Below, one piece after another: positions 1 to 6,985 of a DNA stretch of 19,717 nucleotides (position 1 is its first letter; each line of letters opens with the position of its first letter). Position numbers and translations under genes: made by a program. Below the pieces are notes generated by a model that was given only the letters and a program-made list of their open reading frames with translations, was not told the DNA's origin and did not search any database. Location: NCBI GenBank assembly GCA_002435335.1, contig DJMI01000151.1, positions 1-19,717 of the forward strand, in the 5' to 3' direction. This stretch comes from Nitrosomonas sp. UBA6494. Its GTDB lineage: Bacteria > Pseudomonadota > Gammaproteobacteria > Burkholderiales > Nitrosomonadaceae.

Positions 1-12
1 GGGAACCCCTCC
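1..12 (-). tRNA. tRNA-Tyr, 5' end only, cut by the left edge
   Basis: Read on the minus strand, the first twelve bases give GGAGGGGTTCCC. This matches the start of bacterial tRNA-Tyr (acceptor strand GGAGGGG, then the UUCCC that begins the class II D-arm). The rest of the gene lies outside the window, so the anticodon cannot be seen. A well-formed promoter ends 14 bases before it, which supports a stable-RNA start here. In many proteobacteria tRNA-Tyr opens a tRNA-Tyr/Gly/Thr-tuf operon; that continuation is inference. Confidence 0.6.
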
Positions 13-26
13 GAACGAAACCGATG

Positions 27-55
27 ATTATGAATACATTGTTTGCATAAGTCAA
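27..55 (-). promoter_or_regulatory. sigma70 promoter of the tRNA-Tyr transcript
   Basis: On the minus strand there is a -35 TTGACT (50-55), a 17-base spacer and a -10 CATAAT (27-32). Transcription would start about seven bases later, leaving a leader of only some seven bases before the tRNA. Five of six bases match consensus in each box and the spacing is optimal. Confidence 0.7.
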
Positions 56-197
56 TCTCGATTTAAGTGAATGGTCACACAACTCATGCTATGCTGCTAA
101 TACAAAGCAAGGTTTTTGCATACAATTGATACCCAAATTTGACACCCGAATTCATCAAAGACCGGGGTTCAATATACTTAACAAACGCGGCGCCACC

Positions 198-1175
198 TTA
201 GCTTAATCGCACGCGCGGATCAAATAACGTATATGATATATCAGTCAAAATTAGCCCCATGATATAGAGCACCGAACCGAGAAAAACCATCGCTCGAACA
301 ATTGCGAAATCCTGTGAATTTATTGCGTCGATGGTATAACTTCCAAGTCCTGGAATACCAAAGAACGATTCAATCAGCAAACTACCTAAAAACAACATTG
401 GCACGACGACAACCGCACCCGTCAATATCGGAATCATTGCGTTTCTGAGTACATGCCTAAATAACACCAGACGTTCTGGCAACCCCTTTGCCCTTGCTGT
501 TCGCACATAATCTTTATTCATTTCCTCCAGAAAAATAGTACGATACCAACGGGTACTGGTTCCGATATTACCGACAATACCGATAAGAACCGGTAAGATC
601 AAAAACTTGACAGCATCCGATCCGGTTGCAAATCCGGATATAGGCACCCAATGCCACATCTTGCTAATCAAAAATTGCCCCACGATAATATAGAACAATG
701 TGGAAATTGACATCAGCCCCACACAAACGATTACTCCCAAAAAATCGATATAAGTCGCTCGAAAAAATACCATCACCAACGCCAAAGTAATGTATACAAT
801 CAAACCCAAAACAAAAACTGGCAATGCGATTGCTAAGCTAGGCATCATGCGCGATTTAATTTCATGCGCTATATTACGTCCGTCATCAGCACGCCCAAAA
901 TCAAAAGCAAACATGGCAATCGATTTTTCAAAAAAGATAGTACTGGTTAGTTTATCCAGCTTTTCGGCTTCCGCATTGAACAACAAAGGCTTGTCATAAC
1001 CGCGTTCGGCTTTCCATTTCTCTATTGCTTCCGGCGTAACATACTTAATTCCAAGCTGCATTCGCGCCATGTCATCCGGTGTATTGACGATAAAAAATAA
1101 AGCGAATGTCAACAGATTGACCCCGATCAAAATCGGTAACGCATAAAAAATTCGCCTTATGATATAATTCAGCAT
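198..1175 (-). CDS. peptide-type ABC transporter permease, OppB/DppB/YejB family
   Basis: This 325-residue inner-membrane protein has the OppB layout. An N-terminal membrane segment (about 8-30) is followed by a periplasmic stretch of some 75 residues and then the transport core. The EAA loop that docks on the ATPase is visible as DYVRTARAKGLPERL near residues 223-237, and the family signature FFGIPGLGSYTIDAI and the terminal DPRVR are present. It would form half of a membrane channel importing peptides or similar solutes. It lies 18 bases after the substrate-binding protein gene, so the two should share a transcript. No second permease (OppC type) or ATPase gene follows: the next gene is the tRNA-Tyr transcript with its own promoter. 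The substrate cannot be told from sequence. Confidence 0.9.
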   Translation of the reverse strand: MLNYIIRRIFYALPILIGVNLLTFALFFIVNTPDDMARMQLGIKYVTPEAIEKWKAERGYDKPLLFNAEAEKLDKLTSTIFFEKSIAMFAFDFGRADDGRNIAHEIKSRMMPSLAIALPVFVLGLIVYITLALVMVFFRATYIDFLGVIVCVGLMSISTLFYIIVGQFLISKMWHWVPISGFATGSDAVKFLILPVLIGIVGNIGTSTRWYRTIFLEEMNKDYVRTARAKGLPERLVLFRHVLRNAMIPILTGAVVVVPMLFLGSLLIESFFGIPGLGSYTIDAINSQDFAIVRAMVFLGSVLYIMGLILTDISYTLFDPRVRLS

Positions 1176-1193
1176 TTACAATTTTTTTTGTTT

Positions 1194-3389
1194 TTAAGCA
1201 GCAGCATTTTTACTAGCCACTCTGTACTCGTAACGCAAATACGCCACAATTGCAGGAATAAAACCGGCTAGCAATACCAATAATATTAGTAGCGCCGGCC
1301 ACACTATCGGCTCATTCCATTCCCGTTGCTTCTGTGCTCGCAAGCCGGCATCAATTTTAAAATATTTCAAACTATTATTTGAAATCCTGTTCGGCTTCAC
1401 ATTCTGATACCAAGCATGATATAGCGCATAATCTTTTGGATGATAACCCCATAGCCATGGTGCGTCGTATTGCAAAATCGACACCATCTCATCTATGATC
1501 GATTGGCGCTCTTCTCCGTTTTCCATATTTTTCATCCGATCAAACAACAGATTATAGGATTCGTTATCATAATTAACCGCATTCTCGCCACTACTACCAA
1601 CTTTACGTTGCGGTCCGTACAACAAAAACAAGAAATTCTCGGGATCTGGGTAATCAGCATTCCATCCCCATTCAAAAATTTGCGCATTTCCTTTACGGAT
1701 TTTATCTTGAAAACGATTGTAATCCGTACTTCTGACCACCAATTGAATATTCAATTTTTGAAATTGCTTGCGCATCCAATCAAGCTTGGATCTGTCATCC
1801 GCGCTCCGTGCAGTCACATCAAAATACAGGATCAATGGCATCCCGGTGCGCTGGTCGATACCATTCGGATAGCCGGCTTGCTTGAGCAAATCTTTGGCTT
1901 TTTGCAATGACTTGCGCTGCGGTTGCTCGTTGACCCATTCATACACCACTGAATTCATCCCTTCCTTACCGTCTCGATAACCGGCTATACCGGGTGAGAT
2001 CGGACTATGCGCCGGTATGCCTCGTCCATTGGCAAAAATGGAAATATATTCTTCATAATCGACTGCTATCGATATCGCTTGCCGCAATTTTCTGGCCGAT
2101 TCCTGCGTGCGTGGATCATTTCCACCACCAACAACCGGATCCAGCATATTAAATCCCATATAGTAAGTCGATGCCGCCACGGTGGTCTCCAGGCGAATTC
2201 CTTGCGCAGCCATTTCGTCCGTAATCGCTGCCTCTCCCTGACCAACCATTTGAACCGCCTGATCGAAACTATCCGAACCTATACCACTGGCATCATAATA
2301 ACCTTGCAGAAATTTGTTCCAACGTGGAATACTTTCCTTTTCCCGCGAAAACACCACCTTATCGATAAATGGCAATTTTTTTCCCGCATCGATCAACAGT
2401 CTTCTCTCCGTATCATCTGGCATACCTTCATGCGGATAAAATTCATCGCGAAAATTCGGATTCCTCTCCAACACCATGCGAAGATTTGGATTATTTTCAA
2501 TCAACATATAGGGGCCGGTCCCAACTGGATACCAATCCAAGGTGATATTTTTTTCAATTAGGCCTTTTTGCGAATAAAAACGATCCGCTTCCCACGGAAT
2601 CGGTGCAAAAAAAGGCATAGCCAGCCAATATAGAAACTGCGGATATTTTCCTTTTATTCTAATGCGATAGGTGTATTTATCGATAACCTCGACTCCGTCA
2701 AGTGCATATTTCCTTAAATCCAAAAATATTTCATCTTTCGGTAATTGCTGCTCTGCGACCTTCAACGTTTCGGCATATGCCTTCAAGCCAACGATATAAT
2801 CCGCCATCAATCCATAAATCGGGGAATGCAACTTCGGATGAGCCAGTCGCTTGATTTGATATACATAATCGTCCGCTAACAATTCTCGCGTACCGGTTTG
2901 TTCGAAATCCGACAGAACGAAAATTTTTTTTAATTGCTCACGGCTTAATCGGTGATATAACCAATCGCCATTCATATCATGCGCAAATGCAGGATGCGGT
3001 TGAAAAAGCACCCCTGGCTCGATGGAAATTTCATATACGCTATATGCAATCCGATCCACATTCGCATTATTTGGTAACAACTGATCGTTCTCGTCAAAAT
3101 ATTGTGCAACCGGAACTGCTCTAGCGATAGCCGGGATTAACGTAAAAGGACGCTTTAAATAATGATACTGCAATGGCGGCTCATAGATTTGCGCGGTAAA
3201 TTGAATCTCATTTGAGCTGTATGACTGCACCGGATCCAAATGCTTGGGACGCTCTGAAAAAACACTATACAGTACATTTTTCTCCGCATCCGCAGTTGTA
3301 TAAGGACTATTCCATTGCTGCCGCCCGCACGCGGTTAACAACAAAATTATCAACATCCATCTGATCAAAATCACCCCAGTTTTCAACAA
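1194..3389 (-). CDS. ABC transporter substrate-binding lipoprotein (SBP family 5) with a C-terminal membrane helix
   Basis: At 731 residues this is longer than OppA or DppA (about 540). Residues 1-21 form a lipoprotein signal ending in LLTAC, so Cys21 should be lipidated. The body is a peptide/nickel-type binding protein, with stretches such as LRQAISIAVDYEEYI and FEWGWNADYPDPENF typical of family 5. The last 40 residues hold a strong hydrophobic helix (about 693-716) followed by a basic tail, which classical OppA lacks. The start is a TTG at 3389, nine bases after an AAGGAG ribosome site. The first in-frame ATG (residue 12) would remove the basic n-region of the signal. It is cotranscribed with the permease downstream. 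The ligand is unknown. Confidence 0.87.
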   Translation of the reverse strand: MLKTGVILIRWMLIILLLTACGRQQWNSPYTTADAEKNVLYSVFSERPKHLDPVQSYSSNEIQFTAQIYEPPLQYHYLKRPFTLIPAIARAVPVAQYFDENDQLLPNNANVDRIAYSVYEISIEPGVLFQPHPAFAHDMNGDWLYHRLSREQLKKIFVLSDFEQTGTRELLADDYVYQIKRLAHPKLHSPIYGLMADYIVGLKAYAETLKVAEQQLPKDEIFLDLRKYALDGVEVIDKYTYRIRIKGKYPQFLYWLAMPFFAPIPWEADRFYSQKGLIEKNITLDWYPVGTGPYMLIENNPNLRMVLERNPNFRDEFYPHEGMPDDTERRLLIDAGKKLPFIDKVVFSREKESIPRWNKFLQGYYDASGIGSDSFDQAVQMVGQGEAAITDEMAAQGIRLETTVAASTYYMGFNMLDPVVGGGNDPRTQESARKLRQAISIAVDYEEYISIFANGRGIPAHSPISPGIAGYRDGKEGMNSVVYEWVNEQPQRKSLQKAKDLLKQAGYPNGIDQRTGMPLILYFDVTARSADDRSKLDWMRKQFQKLNIQLVVRSTDYNRFQDKIRKGNAQIFEWGWNADYPDPENFLFLLYGPQRKVGSSGENAVNYDNESYNLLFDRMKNMENGEERQSIIDEMVSILQYDAPWLWGYHPKDYALYHAWYQNVKPNRISNNSLKYFKIDAGLRAQKQREWNEPIVWPALLILLVLLAGFIPAIVAYLRYEYRVASKNAAA

Positions 3390-3472
3390 CTCAATCGACT
3401 CCTTATCATCTATTATTCATGCATTTACACAACTCTTGAATGACGCAATCCCACCACATCGCGACAATCGGC

Positions 3473-3478
3473 TATAAT
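3473..3478 (+). promoter_or_regulatory. candidate -10 element for fabI
   Basis: A perfect TATAAT lies 32 bases before the fabI ATG. No good -35 box is found 16-18 bases upstream (the sequence there is CCCACC-like), so the promoter may be weak or need an activator. The call rests on the -10 match and the lack of another candidate between the divergent genes. Confidence 0.4.
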
Positions 3479-3510
3479 TCGCCAATTTGCTCCATTTTAC
3501 AAGGAAAATT

Positions 3511-4305
3511 ATGGGATTTCTTGCCAACAAACGCATACTGATCACCGGACTGCTAAGCAATCGATCAATCGCTTACGGCATTGCCAAAGCAATGAATCGC
3601 GAAGGAGCATCATTAGCCTTTACTTATCAAAGCGAAGAATTGCGTGGACGGGTCGAGAAACTTGCCAGCGAATTCGACAGCAATCTATTGTTTCCTTGCG
3701 ATGTCGCCAGCGACGATCAAATAGACCTATGCTTTGCGCAATTGCAAAAGCAATGGGATAGTTTGGATGGCATCGTTCACTCCATAGCTTTTGCGCCACG
3801 CGAATCATTGACTGGGGATTATCTGGAAAGCGTTAGTCGCGAAGCTTTTCGTATCGCACACGATGTGAGTGCCTATAGTTTTGCCGCTCTCGCGAAAGCT
3901 GCGCTACCGTTAATGGAAAACAGAAATGGCGCTCTGCTGACACTGAGTTATTTAGGTGCTGTCCGGGTAATGCCTAATTACAACGTCATGGGATTGGCCA
4001 AAGCCAGCCTGGAAGCCAATGTGCGCTTTATGGCATCAAGCCTGGGCCCAAAAGGTATTCGCGTCAATGCAATTTCTGCCGGACCAATCAAAACCCTAGC
4101 CGCTGCAGGCATTGGAAACTTCAGTAAACTACTGGGTTACGCTGAACATGTCGCACCACTTCGCCGCAACGTCACAACTGATGAAGTAGGTAATGTCGCC
4201 GCTTTCCTATGTAGCGACTTGGCAAGCGGCATTACCGGTGAAATTACCTATGTTGATGCGGGGTTTAATACTGTCGCGTTTAACTTAAACGACCAGAACT
4301 CATAA
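3511..4305 (+). CDS. fabI: enoyl-[acyl-carrier-protein] reductase (NADH), FabI
   Basis: FabI carries out the last reduction of each fatty-acid elongation cycle in the cytoplasm. The 264-residue product begins MGFLANKRILITG, as in the family. It shows the FabI-type nucleotide-binding start with SIAYGIA, and the catalytic pair Tyr157 and Lys164 (Y-x6-K within NYNVMGLAK), equal to Tyr156 and Lys163 of the E. coli enzyme. A TTG eight codons upstream is in frame, but the ATG at 3511 has an AAGGA site seven bases before it and matches the family start. Position 93 is Ala (HSIAFAP), where E. coli has Gly93, a residue linked to triclosan response. The gene diverges from the ABC pair and converges on ppiD. 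Confidence 0.96.
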   Translation: MGFLANKRILITGLLSNRSIAYGIAKAMNREGASLAFTYQSEELRGRVEKLASEFDSNLLFPCDVASDDQIDLCFAQLQKQWDSLDGIVHSIAFAPRESLTGDYLESVSREAFRIAHDVSAYSFAALAKAALPLMENRNGALLTLSYLGAVRVMPNYNVMGLAKASLEANVRFMASSLGPKGIRVNAISAGPIKTLAAAGIGNFSKLLGYAEHVAPLRRNVTTDEVGNVAAFLCSDLASGITGEITYVDAGFNTVAFNLNDQNS

Positions 4306-4315
4306 AAGAAACGGA

Positions 4316-4345
4316 GCAGGAAGCCATTCTCAAAAGCTATCCTGC
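4316..4345. terminator. probable bidirectional terminator between fabI and ppiD
   Basis: GCAGGAAGC (4316-4324) can pair with GCT-A-TCCTGC (4336-4345), leaving one bulged A and an 11-base loop. On the plus strand it is followed by CTTACTTTTAC, and on the minus strand by CCGTTTCTTTT, so it could stop both converging transcripts. It overlaps the last codons of ppiD. The U-tracts are imperfect. Confidence 0.45.
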
Positions 4346-6213
4346 CTTACTTTTACATCATAGCGATGTCGAATGGCTGTAAGGTATGCAGACATTTCCT
4401 CTTGAGTGATCATTTGCTGCAACTGTTTGGCAAAATTACCAAACATGGTATTGTCCAGCGATTCAGGCTCTACGATCTTATTGATCCTTACCAACTCAAA
4501 TCCGCCTTTCCGATCGGCAGCCCCAGCATAAGCTGGAAGATTATCAGTTTCGGTTGTAAATACTGTACGCAAGATTTCATGATCAAGACCTTGCGTTTTC
4601 ATGTAAGAAATCTGCTTCGTTTCTCCCCAAACGATATCGTCAACGTCCTCACCCGCTTGCAAACGTGCTAATAATGCATTTCCTTCTTCGATTGCTTTTG
4701 TATTCGCCATTTGTTGCTTCAGTTTTTCCGCTATCTGATCTCTAACAACATTTAACGATTGCGACGTTGCAGGTTTATGCTCAATAATTCGTGCCGACAC
4801 AAACGTATCCGGCGCTACCTCAACAGCTTCCGTATTACGTTTACCACTCACCGTATCATCGGAAAAAATGGCAGACAGCAATGTTTCATTAGCCAGAATT
4901 GCTGGTTCAGCAGCATTTCTGGTTATCCAATCACTTGTTTCAATGATCAATTCAAATTTCTCAGCCGCCGGTTTTAAGCTGTCATTTTGCTCGTAAACTG
5001 TGTTGCCAAAATCTTCGGCAATTTCCCCAAACACATTGGCTACCATTTCGCGTTTCAGTATTTTCTCAATCTGTTCTCGTACCTGCTCCAATGACGCCTG
5101 TTTTTCTTCTTTAATATCGGTCAGTTTTATTATATGAAAACCAAAATCCGTAGTTACAATATCACTAATCTCATCGCGCCGCATCGAAAAGATCTTATCT
5201 TCGAATGATTTAACCATTACGCCACGACCAAAAAAACCCAGATCGCCGCCGCGCATTGCCGATCCAGGATCATCCGAATGCTGCTTGGCGATTTCAGCAA
5301 ATCGATCAGGATCTTGTTTTACTTGTTGCAAAATTTCTTCAGCTTTTTCATGTGCCGCTTGCTTTTCTTTATCGGATGCATCGGGCATAGCACTGATCAG
5401 AATATGACTTGCCTTACGCTCCTCTTCCTGACCGAAGCCTTGTTGATGTTCATCAAAATAGGCTTTAACAGCATCTTCACTGACTGCTTCACTTTCCGCA
5501 GCAGCATCAATTGTCAATACCAAATATTCAACGCGTGCGCGTTCGGGTAAATCAAAATCGTTTTTATGTTCTTCATAATACGCCGCGATTTCCGTTTCTT
5601 CCGGGGTCACCTGCGATAAAAATCGATCAGATGTGATTTGAGCCAAGTTTACTTCACGCTGCACCTCGCTCAAGTGATGAACTTTCTCAGCAACCGCTTT
5701 CGGTACAAATGCATATTCTCCATAACCATCCAGCAACTGCTGTAATAACAGCTCTTGTCTCACTCGAGATTCAAATAACGCAGCAGTTAAACCTCGCGCC
5801 TTTAACAAATCGTCGTATTGTTTCTTTGAGAACTTTCCGTCTTTCTGGAATGCTTGTTGTTCCTGCAGCGTTTTAATCAAATGAGAATCCAGCACAGCGA
5901 ATCCATTTGCCGATGCTTCACGCTGCAATAATCGCTGCTGTATCAATTGCTCCAGTACTGAATTTTTTATTTCAAAACTATCCAGCATCGCGCTGTTGAA
6001 ATTAGCACCCAACATCGCACGTAGTCTTTCATGGTGATCTCGTAATGCTTGCTCGTATTCTCGCCTGGAAATTTCTTCACCATCGACGATGGCCACATAG
6101 CCGTCGCTGCCCATGCTGCGATACGATTCCACACCCCAAAACATAAACGGCAATACTGCCAATCCCAAAATAATCTGAACGATACGTTTTTTACGGTTGA
6201 CTAAATCAAACAC
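4330..6213 (-). CDS. ppiD: PpiD, membrane-anchored periplasmic peptidyl-prolyl isomerase/chaperone
   Basis: PpiD is a chaperone anchored at the exit of the Sec translocon. The 627-residue product starts with a short cytoplasmic piece and one membrane helix (about 11-27), then a SurA/PpiD-like N-terminal chaperone region (about 35-200). A parvulin domain spans about 266-366, and a long C-terminal chaperone-like part follows. The parvulin domain keeps the paired histidines (His270 in KASHILI, His360 in FGFHIIKL) and the RGGDLGFF core. The start is GTG at 6213 with a weak AGG seven bases before it; the residues that follow match the PpiD start. It lies downstream of hupB and two tRNAs, as ppiD follows hupB in E. 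coli, but a strong terminator separates it from the tRNAs. Confidence 0.93.
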   Translation of the reverse strand: MFDLVNRKKRIVQIILGLAVLPFMFWGVESYRSMGSDGYVAIVDGEEISRREYEQALRDHHERLRAMLGANFNSAMLDSFEIKNSVLEQLIQQRLLQREASANGFAVLDSHLIKTLQEQQAFQKDGKFSKKQYDDLLKARGLTAALFESRVRQELLLQQLLDGYGEYAFVPKAVAEKVHHLSEVQREVNLAQITSDRFLSQVTPEETEIAAYYEEHKNDFDLPERARVEYLVLTIDAAAESEAVSEDAVKAYFDEHQQGFGQEEERKASHILISAMPDASDKEKQAAHEKAEEILQQVKQDPDRFAEIAKQHSDDPGSAMRGGDLGFFGRGVMVKSFEDKIFSMRRDEISDIVTTDFGFHIIKLTDIKEEKQASLEQVREQIEKILKREMVANVFGEIAEDFGNTVYEQNDSLKPAAEKFELIIETSDWITRNAAEPAILANETLLSAIFSDDTVSGKRNTEAVEVAPDTFVSARIIEHKPATSQSLNVVRDQIAEKLKQQMANTKAIEEGNALLARLQAGEDVDDIVWGETKQISYMKTQGLDHEILRTVFTTETDNLPAYAGAADRKGGFELVRINKIVEPESLDNTMFGNFAKQLQQMITQEEMSAYLTAIRHRYDVKVRQDSF

Positions 6214-6239
6214 AATGAGACCTGCGATACTAAATGGAG

Positions 6240-6271
6240 AAAAAAAGAGAAATCAGCGAATTCGCTAATTT
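6240..6271 (-). terminator. rho-independent terminator after tRNA-Asp, just before ppiD
   Basis: Read on the minus strand, AAATTAGCG pairs with CGCTGATTT around an AATT loop (6250-6271), nine pairs with one T-G wobble. It is followed at once by CTCTTTTTTTC (6239-6249). This is a clean intrinsic terminator 17 bases after tRNA-Asp. It ends about 25 bases before the ppiD start, so ppiD must be read by leakage through it or from a start I could not identify. Confidence 0.75.
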
Positions 6272-6287
6272 AATACTACTACTTCTT

Positions 6288-6364
6288 TGGCGGAGTGGAC
6301 GGGACTCGAACCCGCGACCCCCGGCGTGACAGGCCGGTATTCTAACCAACTGAACTACCACTCC
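6288..6364 (-). tRNA. tRNA-Asp (anticodon GUC)
   Basis: The 77 bases fold as a full cloverleaf. Acceptor strands are GGAGTGG and CCACTCC with discriminator G and an encoded CCA, the anticodon stem is CCGGC/GCCGG, and the loop CTGTCAC gives GUC (6328-6330). The T-arm is GCGGG-TTCGAGT-CCCGT. The sequence is very close to E. coli tRNA-Asp. It lies 22 bases after tRNA-Val and ends at a terminator. Confidence 0.98.
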
Positions 6365-6386
6365 TAGATCCAGCAACAAAATTCAC

Positions 6387-6462
6387 TGGTGGGTGCTGAC
6401 GGGATCGAACCGCCGACATTCGCCTTGTAAGGGCGACGCTCTACCAGCTGAGCTAAGCACCC
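6387..6462 (-). tRNA. tRNA-Val (anticodon UAC)
   Basis: The 76 bases form a full cloverleaf. Acceptor strands are GGGTGCT and AGCACCC with discriminator A and an encoded CCA, the anticodon stem is TCGCC/GGCGA, and the loop CTTACAA gives UAC (6427-6429). It begins only 14 bases after the hupB stop codon, so it is almost certainly cut out of the hupB transcript by RNase P. Confidence 0.98.
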
Positions 6463-6476
6463 GATCAGAAAGTCCG

Positions 6477-6749
6477 CTAGTTTACTGCATCTTTGAGTGC
6501 TTTACCAGCACTGAATTTAGGAACCTTCGCCGCTTTGATTTTGATTGCAGCGCCGGTGCGCGGATTACGGCCTGTCCGCGCAGCTCTTGTACCAACTTTA
6601 AAAGTTCCAAATCCGACCAAAGTTACACTTTCATTCTTTTTAAGCGCACCTTTAATTGCAGTCAATGCTCCATCCAATGCGCTTCCTGCTGAGGCTTTTG
6701 AAATTTTAGCCGATTTTGCGATTGCTTCAACGAGTTCGGATTTGTTCAT
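6477..6749 (-). CDS. hupB: DNA-binding protein HU, beta type
   Basis: HU is a small dimeric histone-like protein that bends DNA and shapes the nucleoid. The 90-residue length is standard. The N-terminal helices begin MNKSELVEAIA, and the core VTLVGFGTF leads into the DNA-gripping arm with TGRNPRTG (about 60-67) and the closing KVPKFSAGKALKDAV. An AGGGG site sits seven bases before the ATG. A strong sigma70 promoter lies upstream, and the transcript should run on into tRNA-Val and tRNA-Asp. Confidence 0.97.
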   Translation of the reverse strand: MNKSELVEAIAKSAKISKASAGSALDGALTAIKGALKKNESVTLVGFGTFKVGTRAARTGRNPRTGAAIKIKAAKVPKFSAGKALKDAVN

Positions 6750-6805
6750 ATAATTCCCCTTCTATGTTAATGGTAATTAAATCACAAGCAAATACTGCAG
6801 TCGCT

Positions 6806-6834
6806 CTTATATCAAGCCGTTAACGCCTGGTCAA
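6806..6834 (-). promoter_or_regulatory. sigma70 promoter of hupB and the two tRNAs
   Basis: On the minus strand TTGACC (6829-6834) and TATAAG (6806-6811) are separated by exactly 17 bases. Each box matches consensus at five of six positions. Transcription would begin about 50 bases before the hupB ATG. This is among the best promoters in the window, fitting an abundant protein and tRNAs. Confidence 0.75.
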
Positions 6835-6920
6835 GCAAATTAAGGGGTCTGCGCAAAGGCATTCCGAAGTACATTTAATCATCACTCTTGAAAAGCATGA
6901 ATTACAGGGAATAAAATGCA

Positions 6921-6939
6921 ATAATAATCAGATTATTAT
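6921..6939. repeat. AT-only inverted repeat between gpsA and hupB
   Basis: ATAATAAT, CAG, ATTATTAT form a perfect eight-pair inverted repeat. It lies about 85 bases upstream of the hupB -35 box and about 50 bases past the gpsA stop. It has no G-C pairs and only a weak T-run, so it makes a poor terminator. A regulator site is possible but no family can be named. Confidence 0.4.
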
Positions 6940-6985
6940 AAGCCATATCTTGAAACCACATAAACTTATCTGAAATAATTAAGGA

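Noticed and set aside
1..197. Possible start of an oppC-type permease after the OppB-like gene
   Set aside because: The only early minus-strand ATG (153-155) gives 23 residues before a stop with no permease features; the region instead leads into a tRNA promoter.
2007..2561. 184-codon open frame on the plus strand
   Set aside because: It lies wholly inside the substrate-binding protein gene on the other strand and has no domain, ribosome site or export signal that makes sense.
6393..6753. Plus-strand frames across hupB and tRNA-Val
   Set aside because: They are antisense to hupB and run through a tRNA gene; their composition mirrors HU codons.
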